Part shown: in pieces, positions 48,760 to 61,899 of the stretch
How the letters are laid out: every line of letters begins with the position of its first letter
Numbering within the stretch: the first letter of the stretch is position 1
Source of the DNA: Paragonimus westermani
Lineage: Eukaryota; Platyhelminthes; Trematoda; Plagiorchiida; Troglotrematidae
Reading direction: 5' to 3'
DNA: 64,000 nt
Assembly (NCBI GenBank): GCA_008508345.1
Contig: QNGE01002703.1
Location: 36,322 to 100,321 of the forward strand
Program-made: the position numbers and the translations under genes
The notes under the pieces: model-generated
Databases searched by the model: none
What the model was told of the DNA's origin: nothing
What the model saw: only the letters and a program-made list of their open reading frames with translations

Positions 48760-49750
48760 ATGGTGAGGGTTTGTGGACAACTGTCTCAGGCGTCTCTCAC
48801 TTCCCATGATGATCGTCAAATGTGTCCGACCCTACCCTTCCTATCTAATATTGTCGTGGGCGATATTCTGGAAGGTGCACTTAAGCAGCTCAGTGAGCTT
48901 GGTATTGAGCTTTTCCCTGGAGTTAACTTAAGTGAAGCATGCGGATGACGTTATTTTACTTAGCCCTCCCTGCCGAAGAAATGCAGACCATACTGAACAA
49001 GGTGAGTAACCGGGGTGGTTTGCATAGAATGCGCTTCGCACCTTCAAAGTTCAAAGCGCTTCTTCAAGACCGGGGCTTTCGTGTTCCAATCTTCCATATT
49101 GAAGGCAAATCACCTGAGAGTGTTGGCACCTTCACATACTTGGGTAGCACTATCTCGTCAGCCTGTAATATTGCCGATGAAATATTAGCGAGGAAAGCAA
49201 AGCCACGAGTTGCCATTATGGACCTACGTCATCCGTAGCGTCGAAAAAACGTTCGGCTGTCGCTTAAAGGAAGAGTAGATAATGTTTGTGTACGTTCTGT
49301 TTTGCTCTGTGGTTCGGAAACGTGACCTGTCCGCAAATAAGATATGAGCAGACTTGCTGTGTTTGACAATCGCTGTATCCGCCAACTAGCCACACTAATT
49401 GGACTGATCGCGTGAACAACACGCTCGTGACGTGCGATCAACTAACCGCGTTGCACAGCCTACGACGGTTGGGTCACGTACCCTACATCTCAGCTTTGCA
49501 TTCGCCATACCGGGCATTATCCACTAAGGCCACGAACAGTTGGGCGAAACCGCGTGGTGGTCGAGCAACAGCGTGGTCACAAAATATGAAGACCCTGACT
49601 GTTCCATTAAGCAAAGTGGTTAGATATCGCCTGCCTGGCTGGCTTTCTCGCGATCACTCAAATCGCCGCTTAGAAACGTTGTCTGAGGTGGCAACGTGCC
49701 ACAGTCGACGGCTTATCTGTATCCATACCATTTCTAGATATTCCACTTAG
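48760..49750 (+). mobile_element. LINE fragment, second copy of the family (RT end and 3' tail)
   Basis: The plus strand reads FLSNIVVGDILEGALKQLSE, then after a decayed catalytic box PAEEMQTILNKVSNRGGLHR and MRFAPSKFKALLQD, then FTYLGSTISSACNIADEILA. Further on, LRRLGHVPYISALHSPYRAL and QNMKTLTVPLSKV are the conserved C-terminal tail of such LINEs. Frameshifts and stops separate these blocks. The fragment shares motifs with 44880-45365 but is clearly diverged from it. Confidence 0.85.
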
Positions 49751-50674
49751 TGTTCCTTTGTTAATTCTCAACCTTTGTAGTAACGTTATCTTCTAGGATA
49801 GTCCACATCATTGTTGGGGTGAGCGGGAGCCCAAGCCCGAGTATCTTTTAGTCAGGCTCATGGGTGCTGTGATAATTATGATGGTGATGAGTTGGGTCAC
49901 ATCAGGATCAGTCACGCTGTGAAAGAGAGCTTAGGATCTACAAGAAAATAAAAAGATGGTGGTCAACACAAATATCCGGTGGACCACGGAGTAGATATCA
50001 CCGGAGTTGCAGTGAGGCATGAGTTACTTTCTTTAGCTGTTTCGCTCTCTTTCCTCACAAGCCGAAATAGAAAAAACAGTTGTGGTTGAACTGTAACCCA
50101 AACGACAAAGCCTATGACCATTTGTCATGATTAGACGTGACTTTCTAAGATTATGTGCTTTTAGATTCACGTAAAAAAAAAGTAATTATCGGGCTTTTAT
50201 CAACTGTATCATGAGATGATAAAGCAAAATCCATTAAATGATGCCTCATGGCATGTTTCGATCAAATCTATGATCTATGTTTCAATAGAACAACAGTAAA
50301 GCGCAGTCCAACTAGTCAGCAGTTAATTGAAAAGTCGCCACAGTTCACTACCATCATCAAATTACTGGCAGAAAAAGCAGCGAGTCTATCTCTTTATGGA
50401 AATTGACAACGCAGATAGTTCAACGAACAGAATGACGGATAGCACCAGTGAGGGTTCAGTCTATCAGCGATACTTTAGGGTTTGTTGACAACAAACGAGG
50501 AACGTGGTGGCCAGATAGTGATCGGCAGAGCTGCTACTGGAACCTCGAACATCACGGGTTTTACATAACTGACTGATCAACTTTCTCTATTTTTCTAGCC
50601 GACAAATGTGCACAGCTTGGCGTTTATCTATCGAATTATGACAAACGCTGTCATATACTTTACAGACCTCTCTT
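49751..50674. other. Unassigned DNA between LINE and gypsy remnants
   Basis: No open frame or repeat worth naming was seen. Confidence 0.4.
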
Positions 50675-52035
50675 ATGAAGAAAAATCACCCACCTTTGAT
50701 ATCGGTCCCTGGTGACTGTTCTTGGACGATCATCCTCGGAAATACACAACACCCGATCATTGGCATAACTTTCTTAACAACCTTTGAACTCGTAATCGAC
50801 GAAATAAAACAGAAATTACTCCATAGCACGATCACACTAGGTAAGCACAGTACAGCTGCATCGATCGATTCGAGCGGACTACGCTTGGCTTTAGCAGACA
50901 AATCGCTTTGCAACGCTCTTGACAATTTTTGCGGCCCATGAGTCTAACTCATTGCAACAGGTAATACGTGACGTTTTCTATTACGCTATTACCAGAGTCA
51001 CCAGAGTTGTACGCTATCGACAACACTTGTCATTGACACCTAAGTTCACCAGGGTAGAATCCGATACCTCGTGCAGATTAGCTTTAGCCCTTCGGTGGGC
51101 CATCAGTCTTACTGTTGCAAACAGTATCCAAAACAGCAGTTGACAACTAGCGTCCGTATGGAAAGTATTGTGTCTGGAAAAACGTAACCATCCTTGACAG
51201 ATGCTCCATTTCACACATTCACAACTGATTTATTAGGTTGAAAAGGAAGGCTACCATGTCCAAGATAAACTTAGTTTGTTCTTACTAACAAATTCTCCTC
51301 ATCTCTGAAGATCCTGCAAGGGTAGCTAGTACCACTCACTTCGGGTTGCGGAAATGTCTGCATACCGTTTAGTCTACAAAGTGCAGCCTACACCTTCCAA
51401 GTTTGTAGAGTGGAACTTTCGAGATCATGATCTAATGCATGTCTACATGGATTATATTCTCTTTACGAATCAGAAATCTTAACAGCACGTTATATCTACG
51501 ACCGGCTTTTAGACGTTGTAATTAATACGATGTAAGAGTACGACGAAGTGTTCTCAACGCAAATTTTATAGAACATCGGATCGGCTACAACGTCATCGAA
51601 ATTAGTGTCCATGGAAGCTAGACACCATCAAAATCTCAGAAAAGGCTACGATGCTTTTCAAACATCTCCAGTATGACTGATTTAGTTCGCGTTATTCAGG
51701 TCCACTGAAACCTCTAGAGGGTGTCGTAAGACATTCCTAGGCATGTCGTTTGATTGTCAGATGTGAATCATGCCCTTCTTACAATCAAAATTGCAATACC
51801 TCAAATGAATGATTAGCTGGCTTGAAAGTAGGTGAAGGCTTAACACTCATTTTGAAAACTTGTGGAGCGCGGTGAACAGTTGACGCTGCCCTACAGCATA
51901 CCGTGAATGGCGAAATCCAACTTTTGTCCTACGTCGCTCGCAAGATTCCAACGACTTAGACGCGGTACGGTACCCACTGGGGTTGAGCTTGTTGTCCCAA
52001 GACTCCAAGATCAACTGTTCCGCTCTGACTTGTGA
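50675..52035 (+). mobile_element. Ty3/gypsy remnant: protease end and reverse transcriptase
   Basis: WTIILGNTQHPIIGITFLTT and a following VIDEIKQKLLHSTITL (50705-50850) are the C-terminal half of a gypsy retropepsin. After a decayed linker, MSKINLVCSY (from 51256) and EDPARVASTTHFGLRKCL match the RT pattern FSKIDLVRAY..ED..KTA.TTPFGL. At 51441-51461 the catalytic box reads VYMDYIL, so the second Asp of YxDD is Tyr. Many stops follow. Element inactive. Confidence 0.75.
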
Positions 52036-52289
52036 AACATTCCTCGCTTCCCACTAGTATATTGACGATTAATTCTTTCTTTCTTTGCGACCTCCTGATT
52101 GGTCACTTGTTTGCGCCCAACAATATTCGCTTGCTACCAAGTGTGGGATTGCTACCGGGTTCTGTAATTACGTTACCTTGATCACATACGTGAACAACTA
52201 TAGTGAATTTAAAGGTTTGAACTAAGTGTATATGATCACCGTTTCTTTGGCTGCAACAAATCTGTCCACTCCTAAAAGTAATACAGTGG

Positions 52290-52830
52290 AAAAAGTGGCA
52301 CACAGCATCATGGAATTCTTATTTAACTCTGCAGCCAATGTCACCTAGCCAACGTGGTTCGAACGTTACGAGAGCATTTTGCGCGGATTTCTCTAACATG
52401 GTCGATTAGTAGGACGTTAGTTAGTTGTTGTGGGAGCTGGAGGTCAGTGAACATACGAATTTTATTAAATTCATTTTTCCAACATGACTTCAACTCTATT
52501 GAAACAGCTCAAACTTCCACTCAAATATTCTGTCCACAAACCTCTCTTCAGCTTCCGTTACCAGCATATCAACCCACTCAGAAAAGAGAGCGATTATTTC
52601 GTCACGTGTGCAGGTGTTGTCAATCGCGAATACAAACGTTCCAAGCTGCACTTCGTTACGAATGACCAAGTAAGATGCTCGATTTTCGTTAGCGGTCCAC
52701 AATCGTTGATCCAGGCACATGTCTAAACCCGCATTTTGAACAAAGTCGGACGGAAATCAAATATAACACTACGACTGATCACAGCCGAATGACAGCGTGA
52801 ATGTCAATGAGAATTACAATAGTATCATGA
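52290..52830 (+). mobile_element. Ty3/gypsy gag remnant
   Basis: MEFLFNSAANVT and TWFERYESILRGFL (about 52305-52395) and then LFSFRYQHINPLRKESDYFV, CAGVVNREYKRSKLHF and RCSIFVSGPQSLIQAHV (to 52724) follow the gag pattern of K02A2.6-type gypsy elements. It lies downstream of the RT at 51.2-51.6 kb in the same orientation, so it belongs to a second element or a tandem copy. No zinc knuckle was found after it. Confidence 0.65.
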
Positions 52831-53115
52831 CTCAGTAATCAGGCTGTTATGGAACGAGTAATGTTGTACAGTAATGAAGTACATCAACGTTTAGAAGATT
52901 AACGGAACAGTTCATTGAGTTTAGAAAACAGCATCCAATGGTCTACTGGCATTATGATGAACACCATTTTGTGCGACTTCTTACGTTAAAAAAATTCCGA
53001 TACGTGATGTGTCAAAAGGTAGACAACAAAAACAATGATTACCCACAAAAACAAACGGGGAACAAACAATGCGTTCAGCCAATGCCCAAGAAACCGGTGA
53101 GTGGTACCAACGGGT

Positions 53116-53141
53116 TACTGGCCATTTCGAAATGGCCAGTA
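53116..53141. repeat. Perfect 26-bp palindrome
   Basis: The half-site tactggccatttc is followed by its exact reverse complement, with ttcgaa at the centre. It is 37 bp from a second hairpin. Confidence 0.8.
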
Positions 53142-53178
53142 GGGAGGCTACGGCTGAGGAGCAAAGGGTGGTACACTA

Positions 53179-53209
53179 ATCAGTTAACAATACCGAATTG
53201 TTAACTGAT
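53179..53209. repeat. Perfect hairpin, 13-bp stem, 5-base loop
   Basis: atcagttaacaat pairs with attgttaactgat around accga. No U-tract follows and no transcript is recognised nearby. Confidence 0.8.
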
Positions 53210-55065
53210 CAGTGATACGGGAATGCGTAACAAGAACTGGTCTGCCAGCACGAGCGTGGATCAAACAATGGGAAATTACCATGTGCGAACGCGTAATTTA
53301 GTAAAACCGACGGTTCTTCCGGGCACTTCCTGATAGTCGGACACAGTTGTTGGACTTCCACTTGTCTGTCTCCGCTCGTTCAGCGCACTTTCAGGGAGCG
53401 CCTTATTGGATATGAGGCAAGCAAGCTGAACGTGCATTTGCTCAGACTGATGAAAAAATGGACCTTACTGCCTTTAACATTGAGCCGATCAGAAAAGGGA
53501 CATTGTCAACGTGTTGTAGTGTACCTTTTATCTGCTTGGTTCATCAGAACAAACGATAACAGAGCGAGCATCTGGATTAACGTGGTCGACGACCGTTCTC
53601 ACAACTAGGCATTTTACCAGTGACTCACTTTCTACAGTTGAGCTAATAAAGTTGAGTGGTAAAATGAGAGGGTAAATGATTGCTAATTTTGATTGAGTAA
53701 GTTGTATTAACTAGACTTCTGAATCGTCGAGGTTCTAGCTAACTATAATAACAGTAACATCGAATTAATTTAGTGAAGCAAATCTTGACCATAAAAATAG
53801 TGGTCTAGAAGTCACCAAACACCGGTATTTCTGTTTTCTACTAACCAAGAACCCATGCGCAATCCGTAGGTAGTGCTCCTTCCCCTCGACACATAAACTC
53901 TGTCAAACCTGTCCCATTCTGTCGCTTGCGCCAACGACTGATGGGAGAGGATCCCCTCAAATCGGTGGCTCGAAGCCATCACAGCTGTTGCAATACTGCA
54001 CTAATATGCACTGACTATTTGACGAACAAACAACACAAACCATAGCGTTGCTTGGATGAACACTGACCTCAGACCTGATCACTAAGGTTCGCGAGCAACC
54101 TTCATACATCGCTTTGACAAAGTACGACTTGACCTAGACCCGATTGACAAAGATAGTCCGAGAGTTATTCAGCAGCAATTTTGCTCCTGAAACCAAGGCC
54201 CATCACGTGAATGCGCAGAGAATGATAGAGACTTTGTCTAATAATCTTAGCCACCAGAAGTGTTGTAATCGCAGTATGGGCTAAAGCGTTCCACCAAAAA
54301 CAAACAAGGCAGCAAACCACACCCGAACACTGCTTGAAGATTCCTAAAACAATGGATTAACTGATCAGCATTCTATAACACAACCTTCTCCCACACATTC
54401 CACTTTTGAACAATGTTGCTCTGTTAGCTGACAAGAACAGAGTCATAATAAGCGTTATTTGGTTTCCGTTTATTCAGAGAATGTCCCGCAGTATGTCAGC
54501 TTGTGTGTAATCATGCGATCTCGACGTGAAAACTTCCATCATTAGATGATAGTTGCGCACAAGTGAAAATAAGACCTTAATAAACTTCCTTTAAGATCGT
54601 CAACAAAGATTAAATACACTAACGACAGTCCTGATGATTCTCAAATAGTAATTCTGAGTGGCATCTATTATGACGGTTTGTAAAAAGCAAGCGTAACGGA
54701 ATCACAGTGTTTGGGTGTCAAGTGACTTAGAAGAACCGTCCCAAAAAGACACCATCATCGAAGAAAAATTTCAGCCCTCCCGAACAGGCGTTTGTTGTTG
54801 AAGGAACTCTACGTTCAGCAGTGCTTTATTCACGTTTAAAATCCTACCTGGAAATTTTCCGCTGGTCAAGACCAGACGAATTTCACTCGATCGACCACTT
54901 GAAGTGCATGTGTACTGTGGCAAAAGCGAACGTGTGGCGACCTGAATATACCTAGTTCGTCTGTCGTAGGATAACTATAAAAAAACGTCAGTTCACATCG
55001 TATACAGAGACTACTAGAGAAGTTCACTTGAAGTACACTCGATGTACGAGACCGCGTGTATTTGA

Positions 55066-57042
55066 CCGTATGCATGTTCACCGATAAGCGAATCAATGGC
55101 ATCATACACTTTCAGACTAGTGGGACTTTCGACAGCTGATGTCTTCACATCGACTCTAGATGCTGAGGAACTCAAATCTACACCAGTGAATTCGTGTTAT
55201 CGGTACATACGCTCGAGTCCAACCTCAAAACAATTTCTCACGAAAGAACATCTCATAGCGGTTGAAAACTTGAAGAGAAATGAGAACATTTTAATTTCTA
55301 AGCCTGATAAAGGTGCGGGTATCGTGTTGCTTAATAAAGCAGATTATATCAACAAAATACGCACCATATTAGATGATCAGACCAAGTTTCGAAAAATGGA
55401 GAATGAAAAGGATAAAACCCCACAAATCGAGAAAGCCATATCAAAATCCTTACGATGTTTAAAACAGAGGGGAATTATAGATTCAACTACATTTGAAAGA
55501 ATTCGCCCCATCGGAACCACGATTCCGAGACTGTACGGGTTACCCAAAATTCACAAAATCGGGGTACCACTCAGACCAATTTTGGACATGTGGAACTCTC
55601 CATATCACCCTCTAGCTAAGTGGTTGTCACAAATATTAGATCCCGTCAGGCGGAAACTCTCAACACACAGCTTACGCGACTCATATGATCTCGTGAATGC
55701 GATTAAGGATGCCAATCTAACTGGGCAATCAATGTTTTCTCTCGACGTCACATCCTTGTTTACCAACGTCCCATTAAAGGAAACCATAGATTATCTGTGT
55801 GATTATATTGAGAACAGTGACATGGATATTCAGATACCGTCGGTCGAACTCAAACAATTACTTTATCTGTGCACTTACAACGTACAGTTTAAGTTCAATG
55901 AAGGAATTTATCGACAAAAGGACGGTGTCGCAATGGGATCGCCGCTGGGACCACTGTTTGCGGACATTTTCATGGCGAAATTAGAAAATGAACAGTTGAG
56001 TCCAGCAATTCGCCAATGCAATTTTTATAAGAGGTATGTTGACGACATCCTTTGCGTACTCGATAATAACGTTGACCCAACTGACATATTGGCAACATTC
56101 AACTCCGCGCACCAAAATTTACAATTTTCGTTGGAGACCGAAATGAATAGCCAATTAGGCTTTTTGGATGTACGTTTACGTCACCGTACTGATGGCTCAA
56201 TTCAGCGGGCGATACATAGAAAGGATACTTGGAATGATCAGTATATTCATTTCAATAGTTTCGTACCACTTGCCTCGAAAAGAAATCTCATCAACTGTTT
56301 GACGGAAAGAGCCTTAAGGATTTGCACGGAGGACACAATTGCGCAAGAATTAGCATTCATACGCACAATATTCATACAGAATAGCTACCCGGAAAGGTTC
56401 ATAGATAGGGCCATGCAACAACGGAGTGTAAGAGACCAGCTGTACTCTGTAGAAAAGAAAGACGTGCATGTCGGATTACCATTCAAAGGCGATACTTTAG
56501 CCGAAACTATTACACGTAGGCTCACAAGCACAGTCAACCGAACATTCTACGCCGCTCAATTACGAGTCCACTTTACGTCCAATCCGGTTTTGTGCCCACG
56601 CCTAAAAGATAAAGTGCCTATTTCTGCAGCCTCCTTTTGAGTCTACTCATTTACTTGTTCCTGTGGGACCAGTTATGTTGGTCGCACGACTAGACGCTTA
56701 TCGGAACGGATCCGGGAACACCATCCTGCTTGGCTCAAAAGTGGTATAACGAAGTCTGTCTGTGGCGCCATACTATCACACCTGGCGGATTCAAATCACA
56801 CTGTCAACGTGGAGGACGCATTTCGTCCAATCTACCGAGCTAAGGCCAGCCGGTCAAGAGCGGTGAGGAGTAGGATTCTGTCTACAGCTGAGGCTATTGG
56901 GATCCGAATGTATAACCCACCCCTGTGCGCCCAGAAACGTTTTGTTCAGGCCCTGGATTTGCCCTGGCCACCCCCCACCCGGTTAACCAGTCAAGATCCA
57001 TTGTTCGAGTGGGTACTTGATTGCATTGTGACGTTGAACTGA
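55066..57042 (+). mobile_element. Penelope-like retroelement, nearly intact RT and GIY-YIG endonuclease with one stop
   Basis: From ATG 55096 a 514-codon frame encodes a Penelope-like reverse transcriptase: fingers ISKPDKGAGIVLLN (residues 67-80), YGLPKIHK (147-154), motif A SLDVTSLFTNVP (215-226), QKDGVAMGSPLGP (274-286), catalytic YVDD (314-317) and LGFLDV (354-359). TGA at 56638-56640 stops it. The same frame then runs on, without another stop until 57040, through the GIY-YIG endonuclease (VYSFTCSCGTSYVGR, 516-530) and the C-terminal tail ending LCAQKRFVQALDLPW. Penelope-like elements use this endonuclease and RT to insert by target priming. Upstream the frame opens only at 55066, and the usual N-terminal extension is not seen, so the element is 5'-truncated or its start lies in decayed sequence. 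With a single disabling change it is the youngest-looking element here. Confidence 0.92.
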
Positions 57043-57669
57043 TTGACCTCATTAACCACACGTCCCCCGTTTACTCCCCTAACGTTTTCTCTGGGAAATG
57101 TGTGATATAACTGTGATGTATTTAGCCTGATGATGAATCACTGAGAACGAGCTTGTTCGCTACACATTGTTTTTCATGACTACGCTGGGAATTTTTACGA
57201 GATTATCATGGATTCTTCACGCCTTACAAATTTTTGCAGGCACCGGGCACCTGAAAAAGTACTTCTTTGATTAAACGTGGACTCACCGCTTCAACAGACG
57301 TACTCAGAAAATCTCTAACAGCAACCCATATGCGAACTTATCACAGTCAGCTGATAAAGCACAGCGCATCGGAAAAACATGCAGTAGACAGGTCTCTCAA
57401 ATTACTCCTTCAGCGCCGGTCGTGCAGGCACTTTTAACCAACAGTGAGAATAATCGAATGAGTCAGATACAAATATTTACCACCCAGCACTCTTCATCAC
57501 ACAGTTCGACAAGTTAACCATCTCATTCGCACTACCATAGTCCACGATCAGTCCCATGTGATGCAAGCTACAACAAGTGCTGGTACCAATAACCGTTTGG
57601 TGGTCGTGCTTGCGCAAGTCATAGCTCCTATTCATCATCCGAAATGAAGCACAGACAGTAGCCGATCGG
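57043..57669. other. Possible 3' region of the Penelope-like element
   Basis: A motif ctgatgatgaatcactgag (57128-57146) resembles the ctgatgatgtcacctcg motif in the SINE-like repeat at 62 kb. Penelope-like elements often carry such terminal repeats. No coding sequence was recognised. Confidence 0.35.
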
Positions 57670-58940
57670 CATGTGGCAAGGATGGACGATGCTAGTCGCT
57701 CTAATAGCTTGGTCCTCGAACGAGAATCGATTCCGGAGTTTACTACACAAGCCACACCCAAGCAGAGATCAGTGTTTTCCCACATGTGTCCTAGAGTCAA
57801 GCCGAGTGGACAGTTAAATGGTTTACAGTCATCACTCACAAACGCTACACTTCGATTTTCGGCACACTTCCAGTCAGTCTTCACCGCGGCAAACTTTGAC
57901 CTCCGAAATAGATTTTCCACAGAATTCTGACTTGTTAGGTGACGCAAGACACTGCCCACTAGTCGATTGTATCACGCATTTTTCACCTGAGTTTCGACTA
58001 ACACTTTTCCCAACTAGTTTCGCATATCCAAACGCAGTTGCCAACAAATGCATTTTACTCGTCTAACAGTTTTCAAACATCTTTCACCTCTGGACACCAT
58101 TGTGGTCCGTTACAGGTGCTGAGCACTATCGAATAATCAAACCCGCTCCGCCGGTGTCCGTCGAAGGGTCGTAGCCTGACACTGGATGCGTTTACGTCTA
58201 GCTCGAGCACATGCACTAGCTTGACATCATCCATCCATCAAAAATCCCCTAGGTCTCACTCCTTCACACGGTACTAAAAAAAATCGAAAAACTGGCACTC
58301 ATATGGAAAGTATCATGTCATAGCTCTCGAATATGCACATTCAGGGCATTACGGTCAGTCTGTAGGGTAGTCAAGTGCCCTCGAAGATAGCCACGGATCG
58401 AGCCTGTCGCCAGATCCGAGTAGCCGATAAGGATATGGCCGAAACGACGGTCACCAATTCATTTGACTTGCTCGAACTTTAACGCACGACGTTTGAACTA
58501 AAAAATGCTACGTAAACGCTTAAATTATGACGTCACACCCGGTTTAGGTTTCATCTACCTTACGCTGACAATTTATTGGCTGCGTACACCCACGAAGAAA
58601 AATACCAGATTCATTTGCAACAGCCCATCGATAAGCTTGTGCAATTCAACGAAACCGTTAGCGAGTGTACATGCATTTTTGGTTCACCAACATCGAAGTG
58701 TTTTAGAGTACCACCTCAAACAGCACCGTGTGCGACCACTGACTGACAAAGTGAAAGATATTCAGAAATCCCACACACCATACGACTTCCGTGGCCTACG
58801 TCGTTTCAATGAAATGGTTAACACCTGCAGTTGGAAACCGTTTTTCACGCATCTTGCCAGCAGCCACGTTCACGTCTCACTGACTAAAACTCACGGAGAA
58901 CTGAGGAACTTCTACGGATTACTTCACAACGTGTAGTTAG
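57670..58940 (+). mobile_element. Ty3/gypsy remnant: protease trace and reverse transcriptase
   Basis: A decayed protease trace precedes an RT readable in shifting frames: QIRVADKDMAETTVTNSFDL (58411-58470) matches QIPVA.ED..KTAVTTPFGL. TFELKNAT is the PFGLKNA box. YHLKQHRVRPLTDKVKDIQK and FRGLRRFNEMVN (58700-58830) match the thumb pattern LG..I...G..PL.DKV..I..FP.P....LRRFLGMVNYY. The catalytic YxDD is seen only as YADN. Inactive. Confidence 0.75.
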
Positions 58941-61715
58941 GCTATCTTTTCTCCCTAGCGCATATCGGTCCTGCATATCTTGACAGTCTGATACCATTAT
59001 ACTGTCAACGTTCCCATCACGCGTTCAGAAAATGATATTTGCTGGCCTAAACACTCCTCAGATGGCTACGGTCTTCGCACTTTCTATCCTGTAACACCAA
59101 ACACTTTGACCGAAACCAATAAACGATATCGCACACTTTAAAGACGTCAAGACTGCTCCACGCATTCGGATATCGGCGTTTGTTCACGTTTCGCTTGACA
59201 ACTTTGCTACTTATTGATGAACAGCAGGGAAAATTAGTCGATATAGACTGAACATTATTCACAGTTGGTCACAATTTCAGACCTTCGAGTCAAAGCCGTT
59301 GGAAAAGAAGTGCCGTATTCGAATTCCGCTTTTGTGTGTCACGGCTGGGATCTGAATTCTTAGCAAGCTTTCATGAGACAAACGTGTTGACAACTACACC
59401 AGCGACCACACACCAGGCACGACCGAATTATCATACTCAACTGCTATCTATAAATGTGTCGAAACTTGTACGTTTTCATTTCTTCACATTCTTCTGAGCG
59501 TATTACATTGAGAACGTTCACATCCTAACTTACATAAAAAGCGCGTCCATTCCGTGGCACCAGCCGTCTGGTTCCGATTGTCAGTCCTTGAATGTTCTAC
59601 CTTTTACTTGGTTTTACACCATCAAACGATTAAGTACGGTATGAAACAAACCAGGAAAAGGGTGGTTGGCTTGCAGTTGTCCTCATATAATTTGAAAAGG
59701 TGTGTCCGCAACTGTCCTATGGACGGTAGTACTAGTTCATATCTTGCACAAATCATTAGTTTGATGCAGGTGGCCGCGTTCGTCCGTTCCCATGCGTTCG
59801 CGGACCTACGGGCTGATGGCATCACACAATTTGGACTTACCCGCACGGTCACCGGTTGTTGCCTTGATCTCCCTAGCGCATACTGTGTACTGGCGTCGAT
59901 TATTTCCAGGCGAAGCCAGTTTTACTTCCCGAGTAGTATATGTATGGTCACTCGGCTGTCAGTTAGGACTGGCATACACTTGGGGAACACACGCTGCATG
60001 TAAGTGTTAAGCAGTTCTTCTGTGGGGAGCGAAAATCACCAGCGTTTGCGCGCGAGGGTGCATGCATTTGTACATGCGCGCACTCCCACTGTGATCACGT
60101 TACACGCATGCACATGCGTACCGGGGCTGTTACAGGTGTCATGCTATCAGCAGTAAAACGGTTCAATATGGTCGAGTGTGACTGAAGCGAGTGAAACTGT
60201 ATCAAAGATTGGGCAATATTTCAAGTCAGCATTTGATCACGGAGCTTACAGTTTCTCGAAGCACCACGCTTGAGCAAGTGGTACTTAGGAGGTTGCATGA
60301 AAAAGAGGGCTAACAAAGTTCAACACAACACATGTGGGTCCACAAAACTGCACGCGAACCAAGTGGGTGGACATCAGCGAATAAGCATGTCGTTTAACGG
60401 TGAAATGATAAGTCAGATGAACTATAAATAAACGAAAAAAAGCAGAAAAGGTCGTAATAATGGTACTCGCCTCAGTTTCAATTTAGTCTAGTAGGGATGT
60501 AAGATTTGTGATTAGATCCTGATTGCTTTATCTCCAATCAAAACAACGGCGCGAACGATAATCTAGCAGCGGGCCAGTCCCATGACATTTCAGGATGCAA
60601 CATTAATATCAGACAAACAACTGCACTGTAATGTTTTCCTATATTCGAGTTCGTTGTTCAGCATTAGATCAAACATATTATAGTTTATGAATTAAAATGT
60701 AATGACATTCATGTAACCCTCTGAACGCTTGTTTGTGCACTACGAATAGAGACCGAATTTTTTGTACTCGCCCGCTGTGATTGCAGTTCGATAGAGAGTA
60801 GGAGGCGATCTCTTTTAACAGAGTTGAACTACGTTTTTTGTTGTGTACACTGAGAGAATAGTTAGTTATAAGAACTTTACAAGTATGCACAATGGTTGTC
60901 GAACTGGGAGCAATGGTCCTCAGAATGTCTGTGGTGAGAATTTTCTAGTAAGATTGATTTAATTTTTGAAGCCTTGAGGGGAACATCCGTTTATATTCAA
61001 GCAGATAGGCAGTATATTCTGATTCAAGAGCACGGATCAAAATGAAGATTATGGAGCAAGAAATTTTCACGTTTTTCTGGTCAAAATACATCACCGCTGG
61101 AATACTTGCCTGTTTCAACCAGTACCTTTTTCATTCTCGGAGCCCCTTATTTTGCCGGAATGCGTTATGAAGTGAAGTGCATGTTTAGGCGTCAAACCAC
61201 TGCTTTGTAGTACATTTGGATTTTACGGAATATACGCCAACTTGATCGACAAACTGATCGGTTTCTTATATGATACCCACGGCTTTCGTGTTCCCCACAC
61301 AATTCATGATAGAGCGCCTGTTAATCACAAGGCCCACCATCGGGACCGACGTCTTGTACGTGCACACTGCCGTGCGCTCTTCATAGTGATACAATTTAAC
61401 GCACTAATACTCATGTTGATGTTGACAAGTTATTTCAGAGTTGTGTATGTATTACAAAGTTCAAGCGACTTTTTTAATCAAACGACAATGTGAGAACATT
61501 ATCACGAGAGGCACGTCTAGGAAGATTTGCAATAATCCATTTCAATGAAACCACAAATAATTACAGCACTGAAGGAAGTCGTGTAACGCCGTCTATCCTT
61601 CCAAGAAAAGTAGTTAGTTACCACTCTTTTTGGCCCTTTGATGGTATCTGCAAATCATGCCGCCATTAAAACTGTAGAATTTCTAAACAAATGATTTATA
61701 GTTTGTTTTCACTAC
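58941..61715. other. Unassigned intergenic DNA
   Basis: A 150-codon plus-strand frame at 59554-60003 resembles no family I know. No other structure was seen. Confidence 0.4.
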
Positions 61716-61841
61716 GTTAGTGTGGATTGACACAGTCCACCTCGGAGCATCAAGAAGCGTTAAAAAAACCATTTCAAGTCCTTGCGGCTGTAGACAATGC
61801 AAACTGGCAACCCGAGGTGGACTACTTACATCCACATTAAC
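61716..61841. repeat. Imperfect foldback beside a SINE-like unit
   Basis: The perfect 12-bp repeat agtccacctcgg (61734-61745) has its inverse ccgaggtggact at 61812-61823. Imperfect pairing extends outward (gttagtgtggat against atccacattaac), giving roughly 30-bp arms. Nothing coding lies between them. Confidence 0.6.
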
Positions 61842-61899
61842 GGGGTGAAAACAGGCTATAATTCAATTGCATGCAAATCTCGCCATCACAAGCGGTGCT

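Larger units (their letters stand above)
52831..55065. other. Unassigned DNA with two compact hairpins
   Basis: No recognised gene. The stretch includes the hairpins at 53116-53141 and 53179-53209 and leads up to the nearly intact Penelope-like element. Confidence 0.4.
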
